DNA of 23,272 bases from Bacteroidota bacterium (GTDB lineage: Bacteria; Bacteroidota; Bacteroidia; Bacteroidales; UBA4417). Location: contig JAIFMH010000331.1 of assembly GCA_020048595.1 (NCBI GenBank), forward strand, positions 1 to 23,272. The letters are read 5' to 3'. Under the pieces are notes generated by a model. That model had not been told where the DNA came from. It did no database searches and saw nothing but the letters and a program-made list of their open reading frames with translations. Of this stretch, positions 16,757-23,272 are shown in pieces. A program made the translations under genes and the position numbers. Position 1 is the first letter of the stretch. Every line of letters begins with the position of its first letter.

Positions 16757-17647
16757 ATGCACTTCTATATTGAAATACGGAACTGGCTCGAGGGAACGTA
16801 TACATTAAGAATTATCGATAATTATTTTGAACTCTTTGTAAGTATCGGTCCCTTCCTTTTAATCAGTATCGCACTCAATGTTGCCGCGGTTCAGTATTTT
16901 AAAAACAGGAAAATTAATTTTAGCTCGCGAAGCGAAATAATATCAATACTGCTTGCGGCGCTCATTGGATTAGTTTCACCTCTTCCAACGTATGCGGCAA
17001 TTCCAATTGGAATTTCATTAATGGCTGTGGGCGTTCCGTTCAGCGCAATGATTTCATTTGTTATTTCATCGCCTCTTATGAATCCTAGTATTTTTTTCTT
17101 AACAGTAACACAAATTGGCTGGGAAATGGCATTTGTTAGAACCGGTGTTGCTTTTCTGGTTGCGGTAACCGGCGGATTTTTAACGATAAAATTCTTCCGG
17201 TCAATTAATACTATACAACCTTGCAAAGCGGAGGCACAAACAATGCCGAAAAGGTCCGTTTGGATGGAGATGTATAGAAACTCAATTTACGTGGGTAAAA
17301 CATTTTCCATAGCCATACTTATAAGTGCCGCAGTGAAAGCTTTAATTTCTCCAGACCTGGTTCAACGAATGCTCGGGGGAGATGCAAATAGCAGTACACT
17401 TGCGGCAATTGCTCTTGGTATTCCATTCTATTCGTGCGGAGGCGCGGCTATTCCATTTATCGATACTCTAATGCAGATGGGTATGAATAAAGGGGCTGTG
17501 CTCGCTTTTTTTATTTCCGGTCCCGCTACCAAAGCCGAAACGTTTTATGCATACAACAAATTACTCGGTAAAAAAGTATTGTTTTTCTATTTATCATTAA
17601 CACTGATATTCTCATATGTATCAGGAATTATTTATTCAATGTTCTAA
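16757..17647 (+). CDS. COG0701-type permease (permease 2)
   Basis: A 296-residue polytopic membrane protein of the same group as permease 1. The first half has PLPTYAAIPIGISLMAVGVP and SFVISSPLMNPS. The second has GIPFYSCGGAAIPFIDTLMQ (Cys227) and LAFFISGPATKAE. It lacks the first-half CSCG cysteines and the cysteine-rich tail of permease 1, so the two probably differ in substrate or mechanism. A long first loop carries KNRKINFSSRSE. No strong ribosome binding site is visible before ATG 16757. The next gene starts 18 bases downstream behind a perfect AGGAGG. Upstream DNA contains a decayed PhoD-like 3' end, so the PhoD-like/permease neighbourhood occurs twice in this window. The transported substrate is unknown. 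Confidence 0.8.
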   Translation: MHFYIEIRNWLEGTYTLRIIDNYFELFVSIGPFLLISIALNVAAVQYFKNRKINFSSRSEIISILLAALIGLVSPLPTYAAIPIGISLMAVGVPFSAMISFVISSPLMNPSIFFLTVTQIGWEMAFVRTGVAFLVAVTGGFLTIKFFRSINTIQPCKAEAQTMPKRSVWMEMYRNSIYVGKTFSIAILISAAVKALISPDLVQRMLGGDANSSTLAAIALGIPFYSCGGAAIPFIDTLMQMGMNKGAVLAFFISGPATKAETFYAYNKLLGKKVLFFYLSLTLIFSYVSGIIYSMF

Positions 17648-17651
17648 CTCC

Positions 17652-17657
17652 AGGAGG
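17652..17657 (+). promoter_or_regulatory. Strong ribosome binding site
   Basis: AGGAGG lies 8 bases before ATG 17666 and fixes the start of the first DUF362 gene. It is stronger than the sites used in the first 10 kb. Confidence 0.75.
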
Positions 17658-17665
17658 AATAAGAT

Positions 17666-19768
17666 ATGCTACGATTATTTTATCATAGGAAGAAAAAAGT
17701 TATAAATATATTCTTCATCCTTGTTCTGTCATCAATATGGATTGGCTGGGATATTCAACAGGCAAACCAGAAGTTCGATTATACCTACAAAGCTTCATTT
17801 CTAAATTCCGAAATGAATTTTAAACCAAATGCATCTACAAGCGTTGCAATGGTCAGATCGGATAACAGCTCACTTGCAAACCCATCATCAATTACATCCG
17901 ATCTATCGCAGGAGACAATTGATCAGATGGTTCGCAGAGCAGTAAATCTTGCTGGCGGATTTTCATCTAAAATTAAAAGTGGAATGACAGTTCTTATTAA
18001 GCCAAACCTGGTTGCATGTGATCAACTAAATGGAAATGGAACAAATACTGATGTTCGAGTCGTGGAGGCAGTTGTTAAATTGGTTGATGAAGTTGACCAT
18101 GGCAAAATAAAAATTCTTGTGGGTGATGGCTCAGCTGAAGCATATACCACTTATGAAAAAAGCACTGCTGTTGCTGCCGGTAGAAATAAATCATGGACAT
18201 ATATGTATGGAAATTCAGATCCGACGAAAGATGCTGGCTATCATAAATTGCCGGCAAGAATGACTGCTTTAGGAATTGATATGCGTCTAACAAATTTAAA
18301 TGGAAACTCAGATACCGATCCTAGGAGCGAACTAAAGGAAGTTACGTTGCCCAGCGGGGGTGTTGCACAGCCTCAAAAAGGGAAATACATGATTCACCAG
18401 GATGTGTTGAACGCCGATGTTTATATTACGGTGCCGGTGATGAAAATCCATGATACAGGAATTACAGTTGCGCTTAAAAATCAAATTGGATTGGCGCCTA
18501 GTACTTTTTATGGTTTTTATAAAGCTACTGGTGTGGTTGCTGACAATAAGGTTAACAGGCTAATTCATACTGACCAAGCACCTCTTATGTGGACGGATAA
18601 AGAAATCGTCGATCTTAGCACCATTGCTAAAATCAAATTTGTTGTAGTTGATGCATTGATGTGTCTCGATGTTTCAAAAACAACTCTCTCCGATAAATCC
18701 AACCAGGTTAGAATGAATATGATTATTGCAGGTGAAGATCCCGTTGCAACAGATAATGTTTGTGCGCGTTTAATGGGATTAAACCCGGATGATGTTGAAC
18801 ATATAACACTTGCAGAACGTATGGGCCTTGGTACAAATGATATTTCCAAAATAAATATTGTGGGCGAAGATTTATCTGCAGTGAAAAAGAAATTTAGAAA
18901 GAAAACAACTGTTCCTCACCAGGTGTGGGGACAGGGAAATAGAGAGTGGCTGATAAGTTCTTCTTTTGATGCAACGAATATAGCTAACCCAATTGACTAT
19001 GAATTTATTTCTGGTGAATCCAATTTCATTCCACAGGCGGGAATTAGTGGGTGGAGTAAAAGCACGTATTTTATTAATGATAGAATTGATCTGAAAACAT
19101 ATTTTAATTCCAGCCTAACACAGATGGCGTCTTATGCATTTTCATATTTCACATCATCCAAAGATCAGGATGCAGAATTATGGATTGGTTCCGATGAACC
19201 GATGAAAATTTATATTAATGGGAATTTGGCTTATAGTTTTACAGGAACAAGAACTTATGCTAATAACACCACTTTCTTAAGCGAAATAAAAAAGATTTCA
19301 ATAAAGAAAGGAATCAACACGCTTCTTGTAAAATCAATTCAGAAATCAGGAACGTACGATTTTGCTCTCAATATCTGTGAAGTAGAATCAAATCTTAATT
19401 ATCGTGGAAACCGTGTTGAGGGATTAAAATTTACAACGGATGTAAGTATTTCCGCTGTTAAAAATGAAAAACAGGATACACCAGCCGATTTTGATTTACT
19501 TCATAGTTATCCAAACCCTTTTAATGGTTCAATACAAATTCCATTTGTTGTACGCTCTGGAGAACAAGTATCTCTGGAAATTTACAATGTAATTGGAGAA
19601 AAAATTAAAACTCTTTATTATGGAAAAACTGGCACCAACAGTATGCGCACTGCTTATTGGGATGGCAAGGATAATTCCAATCATACAGTAACAAGCGGAA
19701 CTTATCTTGTTGTATTAAAGGGAAACGAAGGGCGCTTTAAAGCAAATAAGATTCTTTTTCTCAAATAA
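17666..19768 (+). CDS. Exported DUF362 protein with PA14-like region and FlgD/T9SS-type tail
   Basis: A 700-residue protein of unknown function. A basic start and hydrophobic segment (about residues 12-28) act as signal peptide or anchor. The DUF362 domain spans about 60-400: GMTVLIKPNLVA, TDVRVVEAVVKL, VGDGSAE, VPVMKIHDTGITVALKNQIG, and AGEDPVATDNVCARLMGL (Glu357-Asp358-Pro359). Few cysteines are present and none form an iron-sulfur motif, unlike many DUF362 proteins that carry ferredoxin domains. Residues about 475-580 look like a PA14 or beta-sandwich binding module (KIYINGNLAYSFTGTRTY). Residues 612-700 are a YPNPFN (from Tyr615) ... TSGTYLVVLKG ... NKILFLK tail. Such tails, common in Ignavibacteriota and related phyla, are FlgD-Ig/type IX sorting domains. 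It lies between permease 2 and a second DUF362 gene. Confidence 0.82.
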   Translation: MLRLFYHRKKKVINIFFILVLSSIWIGWDIQQANQKFDYTYKASFLNSEMNFKPNASTSVAMVRSDNSSLANPSSITSDLSQETIDQMVRRAVNLAGGFSSKIKSGMTVLIKPNLVACDQLNGNGTNTDVRVVEAVVKLVDEVDHGKIKILVGDGSAEAYTTYEKSTAVAAGRNKSWTYMYGNSDPTKDAGYHKLPARMTALGIDMRLTNLNGNSDTDPRSELKEVTLPSGGVAQPQKGKYMIHQDVLNADVYITVPVMKIHDTGITVALKNQIGLAPSTFYGFYKATGVVADNKVNRLIHTDQAPLMWTDKEIVDLSTIAKIKFVVVDALMCLDVSKTTLSDKSNQVRMNMIIAGEDPVATDNVCARLMGLNPDDVEHITLAERMGLGTNDISKINIVGEDLSAVKKKFRKKTTVPHQVWGQGNREWLISSSFDATNIANPIDYEFISGESNFIPQAGISGWSKSTYFINDRIDLKTYFNSSLTQMASYAFSYFTSSKDQDAELWIGSDEPMKIYINGNLAYSFTGTRTYANNTTFLSEIKKISIKKGINTLLVKSIQKSGTYDFALNICEVESNLNYRGNRVEGLKFTTDVSISAVKNEKQDTPADFDLLHSYPNPFNGSIQIPFVVRSGEQVSLEIYNVIGEKIKTLYYGKTGTNSMRTAYWDGKDNSNHTVTSGTYLVVLKGNEGRFKANKILFLK

Positions 19769-19860
19769 TTCAGTGTGAAAAATATTTTTGTGCGGAAGAA
19801 ATAGGATGAATCCGTTTCAAATGTTTGAGGCGTTTATTGAAGCTGACTAAAATTAATTAT

Positions 19861-19876
19861 TGCTATTAAAATAGCA
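19861..19876 (+). repeat. Small hairpin between the DUF362 genes
   Basis: TGCTATT pairs with AATAGCA around AA in the 173-base gap between the two DUF362 genes. There is no T-run, so it is not a convincing terminator. It might be an mRNA processing or stability element. Confidence 0.3.
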
Positions 19877-19941
19877 TACGGATGGCACTAAAATAATTTC
19901 TACAATAAACAATAAATCACGAAGAGAGGTGTACGTAAAAT

Positions 19942-21327
19942 ATGCAAATTCAAAAAAACTCAACTCCGTTTGACATTATTAATAAAAAATCATCACTCGG
20001 TTTTATTCTGGTGGCTGTGGTTGCTGCTTTATTTACATTTGGTTTTATGTTACCTGATAATGAAAAACCTGTTCAAAACTTAACTCCACCTGAAGGAGTC
20101 AATTCACCGATGGGTATCGCGAGGGGTTCGTATCCTGGTCGGGTTGCCTGGAAACAGGATTTTAACGCAACCAGCTGGGATGGGACAACAGGTCAATATT
20201 GGGATGATCGAAATACCGATCAAAATGAAGTACATAAAATGTTATCGGCTATACTCCAGGGATTCACAGAAACCAAGAGTGTTAAAGCAGCATGGGATAA
20301 ACTTTTCAAATTCAATAACAAGCTGAAGGGGCTTGGCGAAAAAGGATATACGAAGGGTGAGAAAATTGTTGTTAAACTAAATCTAAATCCAACTGGTAAA
20401 ACGGAAGATGCATGGACAGACAGAGGTTATCCAAGTCCTCAAATGGTCTATGCATTAGTTTCTCAGTTAATTGAAGTTTTTGGTGTCTCCGGAAAAGATA
20501 TAATTTTGTCAGATCCATCTCGTTTTATCGGAGGACCAATTGTAGATAAAATCAGAGCAAATCCTTCGCCGGAATTTCAGGATGTGATTATTGAGGTTAA
20601 CAATGCTTCCGGTTTAAAAGGGTATCGGACAGCTGAACCCGATTCCACCTCGCTGGTTTGGTTCAATATGCCTGATGGCAGCCGGTATAAAATGTGTTTT
20701 CCAAAATCTTTTTCGGAAGCTTCTTATATAATTAATTATTCGCTTGTAAGACCGCATCGTGTGTTTGGCATTACTTCCGTTGCTAAAAATCATTTTGGTT
20801 CAGTATGGTCATTCGAAAAAAAAATATTTAATCCCTCAATTCTGCATGCGTTTGCTTTGTGGGATTATCCCACCCCCAACAAAATGAAAGACCCGCATTC
20901 AGCACCGGTTCTTTTAGGACACAAAATCACGAATTCGAAAACTGTGCTTTATCTAGCTGATGGACTATACACAGCGTTTAACCAATCAAAACCTATTGTA
21001 CGGATGTCATCCTTTAATAATGATTGGTTTTCCAGCCTGATTATTTCGCAGGATCCGGTTGCGCTTGAATCTGTTGTTTACGATTTCATATCAAATGAGC
21101 CTAATCTTATTAATGGAAATCCCAGTTTTAATGGTAACCAGGATAATCAGTTTCAAGAATGCGCGCTAGCCAATAATCCGCCGTCAGGAACAACATACGA
21201 TCCCGAAAATGATGGTACCGGACTTGAAAGTCTGGGAGTGCATGAACATTGGAATAACAGCAGAGATAGAATGTATTCCGGAAATATGGGCAATGGAAAG
21301 GGTATCGAGCTTTTAAAAATTAAATAA
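19942..21327 (+). CDS. Exported or membrane-anchored DUF362 protein
   Basis: A 461-residue DUF362 protein without extra C-terminal modules. One hydrophobic segment (about residues 18-36) exports or anchors it. The N-terminal part has the pattern GIARGSYPGRVAWKQDFNAT, then WDGTTGQYWDDRNTDQ, which I recall from this subgroup. DUF362 motifs follow: GEKIVVKLNLN, DIILSDPSR, FGITSVAKNHFGSVW and ISQDPVALESVVYDF (Gln370-Asp371-Pro372). No iron-sulfur cysteine motif is present. A conserved Lys-Asn-His and several acidic residues could form an active or metal site, but no reaction is known. It begins after AGAGAGGTG about 10 bases before ATG. It differs clearly from the preceding DUF362 gene, so this is not a recent tandem duplication. 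A Tat-exported sulfatase starts about 100 bases downstream. Confidence 0.82.
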   Translation: MQIQKNSTPFDIINKKSSLGFILVAVVAALFTFGFMLPDNEKPVQNLTPPEGVNSPMGIARGSYPGRVAWKQDFNATSWDGTTGQYWDDRNTDQNEVHKMLSAILQGFTETKSVKAAWDKLFKFNNKLKGLGEKGYTKGEKIVVKLNLNPTGKTEDAWTDRGYPSPQMVYALVSQLIEVFGVSGKDIILSDPSRFIGGPIVDKIRANPSPEFQDVIIEVNNASGLKGYRTAEPDSTSLVWFNMPDGSRYKMCFPKSFSEASYIINYSLVRPHRVFGITSVAKNHFGSVWSFEKKIFNPSILHAFALWDYPTPNKMKDPHSAPVLLGHKITNSKTVLYLADGLYTAFNQSKPIVRMSSFNNDWFSSLIISQDPVALESVVYDFISNEPNLINGNPSFNGNQDNQFQECALANNPPSGTTYDPENDGTGLESLGVHEHWNNSRDRMYSGNMGNGKGIELLKIK

Positions 21328-21414
21328 GAAACTAAAACAGAATAAATATGGTAAATGTAATTTTGAAAAAGCTGATATTTGTTTTTTCTGTATTTCCGAA
21401 TATATATATTTTTT

Positions 21415-21420
21415 GGAGGT
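21415..21420 (+). promoter_or_regulatory. Ribosome binding site deciding the sulfatase 2 start
   Basis: GGAGGT sits 4 bases before ATG 21425, which begins MDRRNF, a Tat signal. A TTG at 21413 opens the same frame, but it lies inside or ahead of this site and is therefore rejected as start. Confidence 0.75.
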
Positions 21421-21424
21421 GTAC

Positions 21425-23149
21425 ATGGACAGGCGGAATTTTGTAAAAACCGGAATGACTAGTTCTTTGGCTTTGGGATTAGGTGGTAATGTATTAGGGA
21501 ATTCAGAGAAATTAAATGAACCCGAATTACCAGATAACCAGGAATGGGAAACTTTGTTTCTTGCTGACCTTGAACGCAGGTGGCCGTTTAAAATTAAGAA
21601 AACTAAAAAACGCCCCCATGTGTTTTTGATAACCGCGGATATGATATCACCTGATACCTATCTTATGTCAAGAAAAATTGCGGGTCATGTGAATCTTAAA
21701 AATATCAGGAGTATTGGGGAGGAAGGTACCAGGTTCGACAACGCCTTCTGCAGTAGTCCACTATGTGGCCCTGCTAGGGCAAGTTTATTTACTGGTAAGT
21801 ACCCACCCTATTTAACAAATGGTGAACGTGCCCCCAATGGAATGAAACGCAATCTGGAGGAAGAAGATATAATTTTTCAGGAGTATGTAAGAAAATCGGG
21901 TTATAACACAAAGCATATTGGCAAATGCCATGTTGGAGCGGAGAAATTTTTTAAGGCATTTGGGGAAAATGATGCAGCATGGGATCGCTGGGCACCGCCT
22001 TTACTGGATGATGATCAGTACGTTGCATTTCTCGATAATAAAGGAGTGCAACCATTTAAATACAAAAAAGAATTAAGAGGTAAACAACAGGATCGAAAAT
22101 CACATGGAAATTCATTCGGTGGTTGGATAGAGCAGAAAAATGGGGAACCATTTCCTATCGAAGCACATTACTCTTCATATTTGGCAGACAAAGCAATAAA
22201 AAAATTGAACGCTGCATTAAAGCAGGCACATGATTCACCTATCTATTTACAGCTCGATTTTTTTGATCCTCATCAGCCTTTTTCCATTCCTGCAGGATTG
22301 GAGAATCGTGAAAGGGAATTGAGAAACAATGTTAAATTGCCGGAGAGTTATAACCAAGTATCAATATCTGATTTCAAACCGATAAAGGATGAACCTGCTA
22401 TTTATGATGTTTACAGACGATATTGGGGTGCGTATGATCCAAAGCTCGTTGAAGATTATATAGTGGCTCACTTTTTACAAATGGAAGTGGTTGATTATGC
22501 CGTAGGTAAATTATTGACTGAAATTAAACGTCTTGGGCTCTGGGAAAATTCACTCATTGTTTTCACTGGTGATCATGGCGAGATAAATGGTCGATTGGGA
22601 TTGTTCGATAAAGGAGTATACTTTCAGCCAGATATTTTCAGGGTGCCGCTTTATATAAAATGTCCTGATTATGTGAATCAGAAAAATGGAGTTTACGAAA
22701 TGCCGGTTTCATCGCTGGATATAAGTAAAACCATTCTGGGGTTCACGGGTATAGAGCCGTTTGATATACTTGATGGTGAGGATCTTGGTCCGGTTTTGAC
22801 CGGTAAAGGAGAACGCAAAAAACAGGAATGCTTGTTCCAGACGGGGTGGCATGTTGGCGTAAATTATGGCGTTGGATTTCAGGTTTATGAAGACAAAGAA
22901 CATCACTGGTTTTATGGATATAATATTAATGGGGGTGAACAGGAATTGTATAATATGGTAAACGAGGATGGGACAAACCTTATTAACAATAAAAAATATG
23001 AAGATGTAAAAATAAAGATTATAAGAAGAGTTGGAAAAATTCTTGCTTCTGATAATCGCTGGATAGGCTATTGGGCTACATTCAGATTACACAATGCAGA
23101 ATATTTGCCCGTAAGTGGTGATGATATGCAAATGTTTAAACCAAAATAA
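21425..23149 (+). CDS. Tat-exported S1-family sulfatase 2
   Basis: A 574-residue sulfatase, presumably removing sulfate from a glycan outside the cytoplasm. The twin-arginine signal is RRNFVK at residues 3-8, followed by a hydrophobic SSLALGLGG stretch. Tat use implies export of a folded protein. The formylglycine motif is CGPAR at Cys114 in SSPLCGPARASLFTG. GDHGE gives Asp383-His384, a common variant of Asp-Asn. HIGKCHVG and FDPHQPF are usual active-site segments. Odd point: the first metal motif reads LITADMISPD, with Asp72 followed by Met73 where Asp or Gln is usual. It closes the permease 2 / DUF362 / DUF362 run. No maturase is present in the window. It is longer than and only distantly similar to sulfatase 1, so a different bond specificity is likely. 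The class is clear; the substrate is not. Confidence 0.88.
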   Translation: MDRRNFVKTGMTSSLALGLGGNVLGNSEKLNEPELPDNQEWETLFLADLERRWPFKIKKTKKRPHVFLITADMISPDTYLMSRKIAGHVNLKNIRSIGEEGTRFDNAFCSSPLCGPARASLFTGKYPPYLTNGERAPNGMKRNLEEEDIIFQEYVRKSGYNTKHIGKCHVGAEKFFKAFGENDAAWDRWAPPLLDDDQYVAFLDNKGVQPFKYKKELRGKQQDRKSHGNSFGGWIEQKNGEPFPIEAHYSSYLADKAIKKLNAALKQAHDSPIYLQLDFFDPHQPFSIPAGLENRERELRNNVKLPESYNQVSISDFKPIKDEPAIYDVYRRYWGAYDPKLVEDYIVAHFLQMEVVDYAVGKLLTEIKRLGLWENSLIVFTGDHGEINGRLGLFDKGVYFQPDIFRVPLYIKCPDYVNQKNGVYEMPVSSLDISKTILGFTGIEPFDILDGEDLGPVLTGKGERKKQECLFQTGWHVGVNYGVGFQVYEDKEHHWFYGYNINGGEQELYNMVNEDGTNLINNKKYEDVKIKIIRRVGKILASDNRWIGYWATFRLHNAEYLPVSGDDMQMFKPK

Positions 23150-23249
23150 ATATTTCAACAAAGCTTTTTGTTGTGTAAGAAACATCCGAAATATAATTAC
23201 ATGAACGTAAAATATAATTTAATAAATATCAATTGGTGAAGGATGAAAA

Positions 23250-23272
23250 ATGTTACGTAAGAAATTTGTAAT
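23250..23272 (+). CDS. Possible start of the next gene (partial)
   Basis: ATG 23250 opens MLRKKFV with no stop before the window end, and the GGTGAAGGA at 23235-23243 could serve as ribosome binding site. Basic residues at the start suggest another signal peptide. An alternative ATG at 23243 stops after five codons. Too little remains to name it. Confidence 0.35.

Noticed and set aside
19806..19850. 14-codon ORF (MNPFQMFEAFIEAD) between the DUF362 genes
   Set aside because: Too short, with no family resemblance and no strong ribosome binding site. It could equally be chance.
17666..21327. The two DUF362 genes as a recent tandem duplication
   Set aside because: They share only family motifs. 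N-termini, lengths and C-terminal parts differ strongly, unlike the 720-residue triplet.
21413..21424. TTG start for sulfatase 2
   Set aside because: It overlaps the GGAGGT ribosome binding site, and the Tat signal begins at ATG 21425.

Overview
The window is an AT-rich stretch of bacterial DNA in which every real gene lies on the + strand. The gene content points to the Bacteroidota/Ignavibacteriota side of the FCB group. The genes encode secreted glycan-active enzymes with signal peptides, two S1-type sulfatases with a cysteine formylglycine motif, a right-handed beta-helix glycosidase, and a C-terminal YPNPFN... FlgD/type IX secretion-like tail on one DUF362 protein. No rRNA, tRNA, CRISPR array, transposase or replication gene was seen. 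Assignments rest on motif recognition without database searches.

Region 1 (1-10505) is the carbohydrate block. A GH120-type beta-xylosidase (124-1989) is followed by three tandem paralogous secreted proteins of exactly 720 residues each (2088-4250, 4266-6428, 6554-8716). These have a GH67/GH20-like N-terminal domain and a glycosidase-like core, probably acting on a uronic-acid glycan. A secreted sulfatase comes next (8828-10303), then a 43-codon relic of a fourth copy's 3' end (10317-10445). Xylosidase, putative glucuronidase-like enzymes and sulfatases together suggest degradation of a sulfated, xylose- and uronic-acid-containing polysaccharide. Ulvan or a marine glucuronoxylan are examples; the substrate is inferred.

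Region 2 (10516-13929) is a tight unit: a secreted PhoD-like metallophosphoesterase, then 8 bases, a membrane-anchored 179-residue protein, then 4 bases, a COG0701-type permease with a cysteine-rich tail.

Region 3 (14073-16756) holds a large secreted protein made of three carbohydrate-binding-like modules. After it lies a graveyard: a decayed GH3 5' end joined to a decayed PhoD 3' end. Exactly 8 bases later comes a 24-codon signal-peptide-like ORF, then a stem-loop.

Region 4 (16757-23149) is a second module: another COG0701-type permease, two DUF362 proteins (one with a PA14-like region and a sorting tail), and a Tat-exported sulfatase. Shine-Dalgarno sequences are strong before at least three of its genes. 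Region 4 together with the relics repeats the PhoD / small anchored protein / permease order of region 2. This suggests an old duplicated module from which only the permease survives, now tied to DUF362 proteins and a sulfatase. This permease-DUF362-DUF362-sulfatase grouping is the best candidate for an undescribed system here. A gene start at 23250 runs off the window end.
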